DNA from: Flavobacterium sp.
Lineage (GTDB): Bacteria; Bacteroidota; Bacteroidia; Flavobacteriales; Flavobacteriaceae
Reading direction: 5' to 3'
Length of the DNA stretch: 64,000 bases
NCBI RefSeq assembly: GCF_004295795.1
Contig: NZ_SEBR01000008.1
Span: 110,054-174,053, forward strand
Under the pieces are notes generated by a model. It was not told the DNA's origin, did no database searches, and saw only the letters and a program-made list of their open reading frames with translations. Position numbers and translations under genes: made by a program. Positions 9,523-20,200 of this stretch are shown piece by piece. Positions within the stretch are counted from its first letter, which is position 1; every line of letters begins with the position of its first letter.

Positions 9523-10341
9523 ATGAAACGGTATTTTGTCGCGATTTCGATAGTGTTGACACTTTTGTCATGTCAGAAACCAGAAAAACCGACCAAGCTT
9601 TTGTCGAATCGCGCGTTTTTGTCCCAAGTGAACGACAGTACGAAAACTACCAAAGCAATCCTAGATTCGATCTTGCCGAGCGTCCTCGAACTGTCAAAAT
9701 CTGACACGGCAACTTTCTTTTTCGGACACGACGAATTCCTCGATGAGGAGCCATTTCGCGAAATCTTGATCGGAAGGTTTCTCGACAGATCGCAAGTGCT
9801 TGCCACCGAGGTTCATTTCAGGGATTCGACAATCAACTTTTACGCTTTGGCAGACCGAAAGTGGAACAAGACCGGAAGCGAAAAAACCGATTTTGCCATT
9901 TTCAGCATAGACTTCGACGATCTCGACAACGACGGCAAACCCGAAATCCTGACATCGAGCTCTCCAAACATGAACGGCAATCGCTGGCTGAACATCTATC
10001 GCTTCTCGAACAAGACCAAAACGATCAAGTACGCAGGCGCTTTCAACACAGATTACAAGATCAAAAAAAATGCGAAACAAATCGAGGAAACCTACGAAGG
10101 CAGCGCTTACATGGACAGTTGGAAAACGCTGTACGAATGGCGAGACGAGATGTTGGTTCCCGTAAAAAAAGTCGTTTTGGCTCACGAATTCCCGGTTAAA
10201 AACGACGATGAAAAACTGTTTTTCGACTATTACGAAAATGCTTCGAATGGCATTGATGGACTCGAACTCAAAAGGCGCGAAGTTTATGATGGAAATGAAA
10301 AGCAATCAGCGATTTGGGATACTTTTTTCACCGATAAATGA
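9523..10341 (+). CDS. Lipoprotein with FG-GAP/EF-hand-like calcium loop
   Basis: 272 residues. The N-terminus MKRYFVAISIVLTLLSC ends in a lipobox cysteine at residue 17. Around the middle, DFDDLDNDGKPEI is a DxDxDG-type calcium-binding loop as seen in FG-GAP and XAC2610-like proteins. No enzymatic motif is seen. It overlaps the start of the next reading frame by four bases if that gene uses its upstream ATG (ATGA), which would couple the two. It is similar in type, but not obviously in sequence, to the calcium-loop lipoprotein at 27902. Confidence 0.75.
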   Translation: MKRYFVAISIVLTLLSCQKPEKPTKLLSNRAFLSQVNDSTKTTKAILDSILPSVLELSKSDTATFFFGHDEFLDEEPFREILIGRFLDRSQVLATEVHFRDSTINFYALADRKWNKTGSEKTDFAIFSIDFDDLDNDGKPEILTSSSPNMNGNRWLNIYRFSNKTKTIKYAGAFNTDYKIKKNAKQIEETYEGSAYMDSWKTLYEWRDEMLVPVKKVVLAHEFPVKNDDEKLFFDYYENASNGIDGLELKRREVYDGNEKQSAIWDTFFTDK

Positions 10342-12053
10342 TTCCGAAACGATATTGGTGTAACTTATCGGATTCAAACCACAAACATTTCCAAGTGCGC
10401 CAAAAAATCCAAACTTATCTCACCATCCTTTTCCTGATCCTGAATCTTGCCCCACTTTATTCACAGGATTTCTACGGAAGCGAAACCCGCCAAAATTGGC
10501 TCGCTGTCGCGGACGCTAACAAGCCCAAACTAGTCGAAACCGTAAAACGTGCAACGTCAATTGTTTCGATTTCACCCGATGCATCGGCGTTTCAAGGCTT
10601 CAAAGCGATCCAGACAGGAAAAACCGAAACCATATTTTCAGGATCGTTCAAGAAACAAAGCGGCGCCGTTCTGGATTTTGGCGAACATTGTACCGGATAT
10701 TTTACGTTCGAAGTCAAAACGATCAACAGCGTGGCCGACGCGCCTTTGCGTTTCAAATTCACTTTTGGCGAAGTTGCGTCAGAAGTTGCCGTGCCTTTCG
10801 ATCCTTACACCGGCGGATTGAGTCGGGCGTGGTTGCAGGACGAGATCGTTACGGTGATGGAACTTCCGGCCAAAATAACGATTCCGAGACGACTCGCTTT
10901 CCGATACGTCAAAATCGAGCTTTTGGGTAGTTCGCCTTATTTTGATTTTGCGCTTTCCGATGCTTTCGTGACCGCGACGACTTCGGCAATGCAAAAACCG
11001 GCTGACCTGAATTCCGATACCTCGAAAATCATTTCCGAAATCGACAAAATCGGGCTGGCAACGCTCAAAGAATGCATGCAGACGGTTTTCGAAGACGGCC
11101 CAAAACGCGACCGCAGGCTTTGGATTGGCGATGTTTATCTGCAAGCACAGGCAAGTACGTATTCGTTCAGGCAACACGATTTGACCAAACGCTGTCTTTA
11201 TCTGTTAGCCGCGCTTTCGCAAAAAGACGGCTTTCTGCATTCGAACGTCTTTGAATCGCCACAGCCGCACGCCCAGGAAGGTTCGCCGTTTTTATTCGAT
11301 TATGCGCTTTTGTACAACGTGCTTTTGAAAGATTATCTGGAGGCGACGCGCGACACCAAAACCGCTCAGGATTTGTGGCCTGTCGCCAAACGCCAAATGG
11401 ACAACATCGAAAAATATCTCGATCGCAACGGACTTTTCGACGCGGACAAGGCAGCCAAAAACGGTTGGTGGCTATTCATCGACTGGAACGACAAGCTCGA
11501 TCGTCAGGCGTCGCTTCAAGGTGTGATGATTTTCAGCATGAAACAAACGCTCGAATTGGCGAAATCGCTGCACAAGGAAAATGAGGTGAAACAACTTTCG
11601 GAATTGATTTCCAAGATGAATAAAGCGGCTATCTCGAAACTTTACGACAAAAAAAGCGGTCTTTTCAAAAGCGGATCGTCGAAGCAAATTTCGTACGCAT
11701 CCCAATCTTGGCTTGTGCTCGCAAAAATTTTGCCGACAAAAGACGCCCAGAAAACATTACTGAATCTGCAAAAGGAAAAAAATGCCATAAAACCTGGCGG
11801 CCCGTATCTTTACCATTATTACGTCCAAGCGCTTATCGATTCAGGATTGCAGAACGAAGCCAGAAAAGTCGTCACCGAATACTGGGGCGGAATGGTCAAA
11901 AAAGGCGCGGACACCTTTTGGGAAGTGTACGATCCGAACGATGAAAAACTATCGCCTTACGGATTTTACCCAATCAACAGTTATTGCCACGCTTGGAGTT
12001 GCACGCCGGTTTACTTCATCCGAAAATATCCGGAGATCTTTCAGAAAAAATGA
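10338..12053 (+). CDS. GH78-like glycoside hydrolase (alpha-L-rhamnosidase family)
   Basis: 571 residues from ATG 10338. This start gives an unusual 25-residue polar extension before the hydrophobic signal core. A GTG at 10395 would give MRQKIQTYLTILFLILNLA, a more normal signal peptide ending at YSQ, and may be the true start. The beta-sandwich half is followed by an (alpha/alpha)6 barrel carrying EDGPKRDRRLWIGD, the GH78 signature region (the DxPxRDER equivalent in a branch that has RDRR), and by CHAWSCTPVYFI, equivalent to the conserved CHGWSxxP segment near the end. The expected role is cleavage of terminal rhamnose or a related sugar in the periplasm or at the surface. No SusC/SusD pair is nearby, so this is not a classical PUL. 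Confidence 0.8.
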   Translation: MIPKRYWCNLSDSNHKHFQVRQKIQTYLTILFLILNLAPLYSQDFYGSETRQNWLAVADANKPKLVETVKRATSIVSISPDASAFQGFKAIQTGKTETIFSGSFKKQSGAVLDFGEHCTGYFTFEVKTINSVADAPLRFKFTFGEVASEVAVPFDPYTGGLSRAWLQDEIVTVMELPAKITIPRRLAFRYVKIELLGSSPYFDFALSDAFVTATTSAMQKPADLNSDTSKIISEIDKIGLATLKECMQTVFEDGPKRDRRLWIGDVYLQAQASTYSFRQHDLTKRCLYLLAALSQKDGFLHSNVFESPQPHAQEGSPFLFDYALLYNVLLKDYLEATRDTKTAQDLWPVAKRQMDNIEKYLDRNGLFDADKAAKNGWWLFIDWNDKLDRQASLQGVMIFSMKQTLELAKSLHKENEVKQLSELISKMNKAAISKLYDKKSGLFKSGSSKQISYASQSWLVLAKILPTKDAQKTLLNLQKEKNAIKPGGPYLYHYYVQALIDSGLQNEARKVVTEYWGGMVKKGADTFWEVYDPNDEKLSPYGFYPINSYCHAWSCTPVYFIRKYPEIFQKK

Positions 12054-12089
12054 TCTTACGGAATCATCGGGGCAAGTTCCAAAATCGTT

Positions 12090-14411
12090 TCAAATACCAT
12101 TTTCGACCTGAACCAAAGGCAGTTCGATCACGAAAATCGCGCCTTTGCCAGAACTTCCGTGAGCCGAGATCGTTCCGCCGTGGCGTTCGACGATTTTCTT
12201 GCAAAGCGATAAACCCAGTCCGGTTCCTTCGTATTGGTCTTTGGAATGAAGCCGCGTGAACGTCTCGAAAATCTTTTGGGCGTGCGCTTCCCCGAACCCG
12301 ATTCCGTTGTCGCTCACCGTGATTTTTGCCCGATTCTCACCGATTTCCGCGTTGATCGCTATTTCCGGGCAAACGTCGGCTTTGGCAAATTTGATCGAAT
12401 TGTTTATCAGGTTGTAAAAAAGTTGGTAGAGCAAAACCGGCGCTCCTTCGAGCGTAGGCAAATTCGAAAATTGGATTTTTCCGCCCGTTTTCTGCAACGC
12501 CACTTCGAGATCGGTTTCGATATTTCGCATGACTTCGTTCAGGTCGACAGCTTCGGGTTGCTGCATTCCGGCGTTGATCGTCGAATAGGCCAAAACGCCG
12601 TCTATCATCGTGAACATGCGGTCTGTGGCGACGTGAATCCTGTCGATGAACTTGCTTGCCGAATCGTCGAGTTTGTCATCGATGTGATTCTCCAACCGAC
12701 TCACGAATGTCTTGATCTTGCGAACAGGTTCTTTGAGATCGTGCGAAGCCACGTGCGCAAATTGCTGCAGATCTTCGTTCGAGCGCTGCAATTCCTGTGT
12801 TCTTTCGGCCACTTGGTGTTCCAAAGTTTCGGTCAGTAAACGATAGCGGTTCTCGCTTTCCCTTAACGCTATTTCGGCTTTCTTGGTCTCGGTCACGTCG
12901 CTTGCCGCCCCGAACCATTCCGAGATTTCGCCGTTTTCGTCGAGAATCGGGATCGCTCTTGAAAATGTCCAGCCAATGCCGCCTTCGGCATCAAAAACCT
13001 CGTGCTCGAGCTCGAAAGTGCTTTTGGCTTTTACGGCTTTGGCGACTTCGGCTTTCACCCTTTTGCTGTCGTTTTCGGGAATGTATTTGTCGATCCAATT
13101 GAACATCGGTTCGCTCGTATCCGACAAAAATCCGCGTCCTTCAAGATTCCGCATTACCGACCAATCGGCATTCATGCGATAGACGGCATCAGAAGTCGCA
13201 TTGACCAAAGCCCTGAAATTGCGTTCACTTTCCTCGAGTTTCTTTCGGGACGTAACTTGTTCGGTCACGTCTATCGCGACTTGTATCATTCCCGTGATCT
13301 GTCCGTCCTCCACCAACGGACGATAGGCGATATTGTAATAATAAGTATGGAGTTCGCCCGTTCGTTTGTGGGAAACCTCGACCTCGAACTGGTCGAAATT
13401 CACGCCTTCGCGATACACCTTGAGCACCTGTTCCCAAATGTATTGGTCTTTGAGTTCGGGCATCAACTCGAGCAATGGCGTTCCCACGACTTCTTGCCCA
13501 AAACCGATCATCGCCAGCATCGTTTTATTGACTTGAGAGATTACGAGATCGTCTCCGCGAAGCACCAAAGTCGGAGCCGGCGTCTGGTCGATCATAGACA
13601 TCAACCTGTTTTCGCTTTGTTGCAAATTTTCCTCGGCCCGCTTGAGTTCGGTGATGTCACGCGTCGTGCCGGCAATAGCTTCGACTTCGCCGTTTTCGTC
13701 GAAAATCGGGGTAAAAATATAGTCGTAGACGCGTTTCCCGAATTCGGCATGCGGAAAAGAGACCGTTCCTCGGATTGGCTTTTTCGTAGCTGCAACCTCA
13801 TCGATTTCGCGTTCGTGCATCAACGCGTGCCATTCCTCGTATCCGTTGTCGCGTAAACCTTTGCCAATCGCGTCTTCGGCAGCTTTTCCCCACATTGTGA
13901 GCAGCGCTTTGTTCGCATAAGTGAAAATGTAGTCGAGACTGAACACATAAACCAAATCGGGCGTTGTGTTTATCACCGAATCGTACAATCTTCGTTGTTG
14001 GTCGGCGGTTTCGAGTGCTTTGTTCAGCGCGGCTTCGGCTTCCATCCTTTCGGAAATGTCTTCGGCCGTAACCACGATCAAATTCGATTGTTTCACCACC
14101 GTGAACCGAAACCAATGCCGCAATCCCGAGCCTTCGTAAAAACGCTCGAAATTCGCCGTAATGCCGCTTTCGGCAACTTCGATAAAACGCTGTAAAATTC
14201 CCGATCCGCTCAAATTCGGGAACAAATCCGTGGCTTTTTTGCCTTTGTAATCGATCTCGCCCAAGCGCGAAAGGGCAAATGTGTTGAGTAGCAAAATCGA
14301 GAAATCGACGCATTTTCCGTTCTCATCAAGAATCGGTTCCATTACTGCAATTGCGTTCGAAGCCGAATCGAAAACCGCCTGAAAAAGGTCTTTGTTGTGG
14401 GTAAATTCCAT
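12090..14411 (-). CDS. Multi-PAS sensor histidine kinase
   Basis: 773 residues, with no signal peptide or membrane segment, so it is a cytoplasmic sensor. Four PAS domains are visible (about 8-125, 135-258, 265-385 and 395-520). Most are followed by the PAC-type run seen here as AEDISERMEAE, TTRDITELKRAEE and DVTETKKAE. A dimerisation/phosphoacceptor domain follows with SHDLKEP (His557). The ATPase domain has NNSIKFAKA (N box), DNGIGFG (G1) and GTGLGLSLCKKIVERHGG (G2). There is no receiver domain and no adjacent response regulator, so the partner is elsewhere. The ligands of the PAS domains cannot be read from sequence. It converges with the GH78 gene, with 36 bases between the stops. Confidence 0.92.
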   Translation of the reverse strand: MEFTHNKDLFQAVFDSASNAIAVMEPILDENGKCVDFSILLLNTFALSRLGEIDYKGKKATDLFPNLSGSGILQRFIEVAESGITANFERFYEGSGLRHWFRFTVVKQSNLIVVTAEDISERMEAEAALNKALETADQQRRLYDSVINTTPDLVYVFSLDYIFTYANKALLTMWGKAAEDAIGKGLRDNGYEEWHALMHEREIDEVAATKKPIRGTVSFPHAEFGKRVYDYIFTPIFDENGEVEAIAGTTRDITELKRAEENLQQSENRLMSMIDQTPAPTLVLRGDDLVISQVNKTMLAMIGFGQEVVGTPLLELMPELKDQYIWEQVLKVYREGVNFDQFEVEVSHKRTGELHTYYYNIAYRPLVEDGQITGMIQVAIDVTEQVTSRKKLEESERNFRALVNATSDAVYRMNADWSVMRNLEGRGFLSDTSEPMFNWIDKYIPENDSKRVKAEVAKAVKAKSTFELEHEVFDAEGGIGWTFSRAIPILDENGEISEWFGAASDVTETKKAEIALRESENRYRLLTETLEHQVAERTQELQRSNEDLQQFAHVASHDLKEPVRKIKTFVSRLENHIDDKLDDSASKFIDRIHVATDRMFTMIDGVLAYSTINAGMQQPEAVDLNEVMRNIETDLEVALQKTGGKIQFSNLPTLEGAPVLLYQLFYNLINNSIKFAKADVCPEIAINAEIGENRAKITVSDNGIGFGEAHAQKIFETFTRLHSKDQYEGTGLGLSLCKKIVERHGGTISAHGSSGKGAIFVIELPLVQVENGI

Positions 14412-14547
14412 GTTGACACTATCCGAATCCAGCGTCCGATAACTTTTTCAGACCGCGTTCGGAACAAACTAATTTAGAAAAACCGAGTCAGATACGCAAA
14501 GCAGAAATGACATCCGATTCCCATTTGGACCAAGATTCGGCTGATTT

Positions 14548-14922
14548 TCATTTATCAAGGGCAGCCAAATACGCGTGAAAATTCTCGAATCCGTTGTTTT
14601 CCGGATGTTCCAGATCGATCATCTCACCCAAACCCGTATCGAAAATCTGCCAATGCATCGCACGCGAAATTCGAACGATCTCATAAAGCGCGTTTTCGTT
14701 ATAAAGCGTGAGCATTTTGTTGCTTGCGGGCGCATCGTCCAGGAAAAAATTCAGCGCATAGTTTTCGTTTTCGACGTCTGCATTGTTGCCGTCGATTTTG
14801 ATCGGATGCAGGTTTTCGAGAAGAGCCGAATCAAAATCGGTTTCAAAAAGCAAGTCTTCGTCAATATCTTCGACCGACCCGATTTTTTGCGTGGAATTAA
14901 AAAGCACGATGTCCCAACTCAT
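14548..14922 (-). CDS. Conserved-type hypothetical protein, MSWDIVLFNS family
   Basis: 124 residues, acidic, with no signal peptide or transmembrane segment, so cytoplasmic. It starts MSWDIVLFNSTQKI, an N-terminus I associate with a widespread uncharacterised small protein of Bacteroidota. It continues with two helical/beta segments including NENYALNFFLDD and HWQIFDTGLGEMIDL. No function can be given. The ATG at 14922 is the natural start. It stands alone between the PAS kinase and the VWA gene, divergent from the latter. Confidence 0.7.
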   Translation of the reverse strand: MSWDIVLFNSTQKIGSVEDIDEDLLFETDFDSALLENLHPIKIDGNNADVENENYALNFFLDDAPASNKMLTLYNENALYEIVRISRAMHWQIFDTGLGEMIDLEHPENNGFENFHAYLAALDK

Positions 14923-15070
14923 GACGGTTCTTTTTTGGATTTGAATGTATCGGACGAAAATAGGTAAAAGAATCCCGTAAAATGCGCATCGGAACCTGCA
15001 ATTGACTTTTTGTGAACATCGGTTTCCAACCTCTTAACGCAATCTGGCATCTATCCAAAAAACAAACAGT

Positions 15071-17206
15071 ATGAAGACCTTTCCTAACCGACGCATTTTA
15101 CATTCACTCGCCATTTTGTTTTTCAGCCTGACGCTTTCGGCCCAAAAACTTTCCGGAACGATCACGGACGAAGAAAAAGAACCGCTTCCAAAAACCGAGG
15201 TCACGAACCTTTCGAACCATTTTGTGACTTATTCCGACAAGAACGGCAACTTTTCGATCAAAGGAAAAAAAGGCGACAAACTCAAATTTTTCCATGCAAA
15301 CAAACCGACTTTCGAAGTTGAGGCAAACGCTGACAACAAAGTGACATTCGCCGGAATAGCCGAAAAAATGATTGCGGAACGACAACGCCTCGCAACCGAA
15401 AAACCGAAGATCCAAAAAGCGGCCGTGACACATTCCAAAGGCGCGAATCCATACAAAAAAGCGATTATCGGACGTGTCAGCGATGCGAGCGGACCGCTTC
15501 CGGGCGCAACGGTCGTGGTTTTGGAAACCAAAGCCAAAACGATTACAGACGTGGACGGCTATTTCGGGATCGACGCGAAATTCGGCCAGACGCTCGTCGT
15601 ATCGTTCGTGGGATTTCAGGAAGCCAGAATCAAGATCAAAAACAAGGTCGTGAACGTCAAACTCAAGGACGGCGGCATGGCTTTGGGCGAAGTCGTGGTC
15701 ACAGCCCCGCTCACAGTTCGCAAAAAGGAAGTCGTGAGTTCTTCGACGGAAGCCGTAACGGTTGGTTACGCGTCCGCAAAAGATGCGAAGTTGACCGGAA
15801 AAGTTTCAGGACTCGCCGTTTCTGCCGACAAAGCCGTGGAAGCTGTTCCAAGAGCCGACAAATCCGAAGCGTTTGCCGCACGCGAAAAATCGAGTCAGAA
15901 AGCCGGCCAATTGACCGCGGGCGAAGTCAACGATTTCTCGAAATTCGAATATTGGACAGATATCGCTTCAGAACAATTGTCGACTTGGCAGCAGAAGTGG
16001 AAAATGCAACCGAAATTTCGATATTCGGTCGTGGCGGTAAACGACAAAAGCGCGCCGGTCGTGGGCAGGACTTTTTATCTCACGGACGATTCGGGTCTCA
16101 AGATCTGGACGGCCAAAACCGACAACAACGGACGCGCCGAGCTTTGGTTCCATCCGACGGAAGCCAAAAATCCGTCTTCGAAAATATCGATCCAGGACGA
16201 AAATCACAAGACGGTAATCGCCAACGCGGTCGAGTTCAGGAAAGGAATCAACACGGTAAAAATAAAGGCCGATTGCGTCTCGAAACCAAAAGTTGACATC
16301 GCGTTCATGGTCGACGCCACGGGATCGATGAGCGACGAAATCGAGTACCTGCAAGCCGAACTTTCTGATGTGATAAAACGCACGAGAGCCGAACTCGGGA
16401 ACGCGGAAATCTCGCTTTCGAGCGTCTTCTATCGTGATCACGGAGACGAATATGTAGTCAAGGCTTTCGATTTCACCAAGGAAACCGAACAAGTCGTGGC
16501 ATTTATCGAAAACCAGCAAGCTAACGGCGGAGGCGATTATCCCGAGGCCGTGACCGATGCTTTGGAAACATCGGTGAACGCACTTTCGTGGAATGAAGAT
16601 GCGACCTCAAAACTGCTTTTCGTGCTGCTCGACGCTCCGGCTCACGACGATGAACAAAACGTGGCCAAGTTGCAGCGACTCGCCAAATCAGCGGCCGAAA
16701 AAGGCATTCGCGTGGTTCCGATCGCGGCCAGCGGAATGGACAAAAGTGCCGAATACCTGATGCGTTCGATCGCGTTGCAGACAAATGGGACGTATCTGTT
16801 CATCACGAACGACAGCGGAATCGGCAACGATCACATAAAACCAACCACGGACAATTACAGCGTCGAGATGCTGAACGACCTCATTTTGCGCGTAATCGTT
16901 CAGTTTTCGAGACTTTCGGGTTGTGCCGACAAAGAGGTTGCGACGAATAAGATCACCGAAAGACAAATCAGCGATTTCAAGTGGACTTATTTCCCGAATC
17001 CGGCCAAAGACATCGTGACGATCCGTTTGGAACAAGAGGCGAACGGCGTCGAGCTTTTCGACATAAACGGGAAATTGTTGTTTTCCAAAAACCACAGATC
17101 GTCTGACTATACTTTGGATTTGTCCGGACTTCCGAATGCGGTTTATTACTTGAAAGTCGCAACCGAAAAAGGAATTCTCACGGGAAAAATCGTGAAGGCG
17201 AATTGA
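15071..17206 (+). CDS. Secreted VWA protein with SusC-like N-terminal half and T9SS domain
   Basis: 711 residues with a signal peptide (cleavage near SAQ). Two carboxypeptidase-regulatory-like domains follow (about 25-90 and 133-200; PLPGATVVVLETKAKT, TDVDGYFGI). Next is GEVVVTAP and then VGYASAKDAKLTGKVS, which closely resembles the TonB box and plug entry of SusC receptors, but no barrel follows. A domain beginning LTAGEVNDFSKFEYW leads into a VWA domain at about 408-610 with an intact MIDAS (DATGSMS, Asp415). A type A T9SS domain ends the protein (TYFPNPAKD, ending GKIVKAN). It is likely a surface protein using the MIDAS metal site for adhesion or assembly. A bidirectional terminator follows. 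Confidence 0.85.
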   Translation: MKTFPNRRILHSLAILFFSLTLSAQKLSGTITDEEKEPLPKTEVTNLSNHFVTYSDKNGNFSIKGKKGDKLKFFHANKPTFEVEANADNKVTFAGIAEKMIAERQRLATEKPKIQKAAVTHSKGANPYKKAIIGRVSDASGPLPGATVVVLETKAKTITDVDGYFGIDAKFGQTLVVSFVGFQEARIKIKNKVVNVKLKDGGMALGEVVVTAPLTVRKKEVVSSSTEAVTVGYASAKDAKLTGKVSGLAVSADKAVEAVPRADKSEAFAAREKSSQKAGQLTAGEVNDFSKFEYWTDIASEQLSTWQQKWKMQPKFRYSVVAVNDKSAPVVGRTFYLTDDSGLKIWTAKTDNNGRAELWFHPTEAKNPSSKISIQDENHKTVIANAVEFRKGINTVKIKADCVSKPKVDIAFMVDATGSMSDEIEYLQAELSDVIKRTRAELGNAEISLSSVFYRDHGDEYVVKAFDFTKETEQVVAFIENQQANGGGDYPEAVTDALETSVNALSWNEDATSKLLFVLLDAPAHDDEQNVAKLQRLAKSAAEKGIRVVPIAASGMDKSAEYLMRSIALQTNGTYLFITNDSGIGNDHIKPTTDNYSVEMLNDLILRVIVQFSRLSGCADKEVATNKITERQISDFKWTYFPNPAKDIVTIRLEQEANGVELFDINGKLLFSKNHRSSDYTLDLSGLPNAVYYLKVATEKGILTGKIVKAN

Positions 17207-17224
17207 GAATCCACATCTGACGAA

Positions 17225-17256
17225 AACAAAAAAGCAGCCCGTGAAAGCTGCTTTTT
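17225..17256. terminator. Bidirectional hairpin terminator between convergent genes
   Basis: AAAAAGCAGC pairs with GCTGCTTTTT around a CCGTGAAA loop. The A-rich left flank and T-rich right flank allow it to stop transcripts from the VWA gene (plus) and from the delta-60 gene (minus). Confidence 0.7.
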
Positions 17257-17273
17257 ACTCGTTTTAAAAAAGT

Positions 17274-20200
17274 CTATCTTTTGACGAATCGGCTCACGAA
17301 GGTTTTGTCTGAGTTGCGCACTTCCACCAAATAACTTCCAACGGAAAGTCTGGAAACGTCTATTCCTTCAGAAAAATCAAAGTTTGTGACGCTTAACAGC
17401 AACATGCCCTGAAGATTGTAGATGTTGACGGACGATGCCGAATTCAGATCACCCATTTTCAAATGAAGTTTTTGGCTGGCCGGATTCGGATAAACCGTCA
17501 GGCGGATTTTGTCCACGTCCGGATTCGCCATCAATTGCTCTACGAAAGTCGACGCCGTGTTGGTTGCGATCGCCGGATTGTAATCGAAGAATATCGCAGC
17601 GGAATTCGTGAAATTGTCGCCGTAAGTAAGCGAATTCAATGTCTTGATCTTGAACACGAGATAACCGTCGTTGACCGCATCCTGATAAGGAAGGTTGATT
17701 GCGCCAAAGTAGAATTCGACTTTGTTGCCGTCTGTGATTCGCGTCGTGTAGGTGTGACTTCCCGTAAGCGGCGTCAAGGTAGTGATGTCGAATTTGGAAG
17801 TGTCGATGTTGTCGTGTACCGAAATGTTTTCGGCCGCGTAAGTGCCATTATTTTCGAATCTGATCATATAATGCACGTACTCGCCCACTTTTCCAATCGG
17901 AATCAAATTGCCTTCAAGACAGGTTTTGTCGTTCGGATCGTAGGAATTCACTACGGTTTGGTGCAACGTGAATTGGTTGTCGTCTGGCGTTTCATCCGCA
18001 ACCGATGAAGAAATGCCCACCGTGTAATCAAGGACGCTTCCCGCATTCAACGACGGCACTTGTACCGGCGAATTCAACAACATGTTTATCGTTATCTCGC
18101 GTTTTTCCTGTGGATAAAGCGCAGAGAAATTCCAGTTTACCGAACCTGGCGAAGCAGTTCCAGCAGGAAAACTTGAGACGAAATCGCTTACCGTATCGTT
18201 GTACCCGAAGTTCACGCTACCCGAAAGCAATTGATTTCCTTTGTTGCGGTAGACGATTTTGTAGGTCGCCGAAAACCCCGGGCGAGCCGCGTCGATTGGA
18301 AGCACTACGACTTCGAGATCAGGATGTATTCCGACCGGAGTAACGCAGAAATTTTGCTGGCTGGGACTTTGCGTGGTAGGGAAGTTTACCGAAGTGGCTG
18401 TAGGCGAAGCACTGAAATAGGTCGGATTCTCGAATTGTGGCGTCAAGGTGTATTGTCCTTCGGTCACGCCGATGTTGAAATTCCCCGAAGAATCGGCGAT
18501 GTAAGTGAACGAATCGCTGGAATTGGCAGCCGTAAACTGGTACTTGAGCCAAGGAAATACCGGATCGTTCGCCTGGCAACCGTTGTTATTGCTGTCGAGC
18601 CTGTTCTGGCCTTGTAAAAAATAAGTGGCGTCTCCGGCGACCAAACGCACCAATCCGTAAAGCTGACGGTCGTCGTACATCTTCATGCCGCGCAGGTAAA
18701 GGCTTCCGTCGTCTAACTTCGTGAAACGCGCTTCCCAGGAAACCGTCGGCGTGCTTGTAGTCGCCACCGAACCATCGGCGTTGAGCAACGAGAGTTTGTT
18801 CGCATAGATCGCGTTATCATAAAGGTTTATCGCGATTTTACCGTCTGCCAATACACACGCATCGTTGACGTAACTGTTGGCCGGCAGCGAAAAAGTGAAA
18901 GTGGAATCGAGGCTGCCGTCGGCATTTAGGCGCACGAGCGATTTGCTTTGTCCGCCAATCGTGAATTCGCCTACGACAAGAATCTTTCCGTCGTTCTGTA
19001 GCTCGATACGTGAGGCCGATCCTGCGCTGATTCCCGACGGAACCACAAATGTCGGATCGTAGTTGAAAGAGTTCGCGTTGAATCTCCTGATGCTTCCGCC
19101 GTTGTAGCCGAGCGCCAGCAACATTTTTTGGTCCGATTGGAATTTGACGTCGAATACGCGCGGATAGTAATCTGTGGCGTAGTTGATCGTCGCCCCGTTT
19201 GCGAACACCCGCATGAGTCCGTTCCCACTACTTCCGGTCTGATTGTTGAAACCGACCATTACGCCGCCGGCCGGATGAGGCACCATGACCTTGACCGAGC
19301 CCTGAGCTGAGAAATTCGGTTCGGTGCCGGCGTTCGAAACCGGAAAACTCGTGTCTTTCGAACCATTGGGATTCAACCTGATCATATTGCCACAATTCGC
19401 TCCGTTGAAGCGGTTGAAGTTGCCCGTCACATAGATTTTGCCATCAGCATCGACCACGGCTGCCGCGATCGACGGCTGGACGCCTGAAGTGCCGCTGAAG
19501 CCAAAGACGCCGCTGGCAAACGAATTATCTATCGAACCGTCGCTGTTCAGGCGCGCGATGAGTTGGTGGTGTTCGCCGTTATAAGTCCAGAAGTATCCGG
19601 CCACGATCAGTTTTCCGTCGGGTGTTTTGCAGACCGAATTCACAGCCTGGTTGTAGAAGCCTTTCGGATAATTCTGATAAGTCGGATCCCACGAACCGTC
19701 GGCATTGATTCTCACGATGTAAGGATTTTCGACCTCGAGGTAACCGTTCATTCCTGATACCAAAGCCTTTCCGTCAGGTAATTGCGTGATACAGGTGACA
19801 TTCGAGATATTGGCGAACGAGGTGAGTTCGGGAAAACTCGTGTCGCGCGTGCCGTTGGCGTTGAGTCTGATAAAATCTTTTGCGGGCACGCCATTGAAAT
19901 GCGTGAAAACGCCGCCCGCCAGAATTTTCCCGTCAGGCTGCACTTGGATGTCATTTACCGTGCAATACAAATAAGCCGTTGCGTAAAATCCTTCTCCTCC
20001 AAGAGAGAAAGAAGTGTCAAGACTTCCGTTTTGGTTTAGCTTGGCCAGACAAGAAGAACTCGTGCCACTGATTCCCGTAAAACGACCTGCTACCAGGATT
20101 TTCCCATCTGGAAGTGCGACGATTTTCTGGACGTTGGCACTTGAACCCGTCAGCCCACTGAAAGTAGCTGTCGCAAAACTGCTGTCGAAGGCGCCATTGG

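Noticed and set aside
10338..12053. Polysaccharide utilisation locus around the GH78-like gene
   Set aside because: No SusC/SusD pair or further glycoside hydrolases are adjacent; the SusC-like motif at 15071 belongs to a VWA protein.
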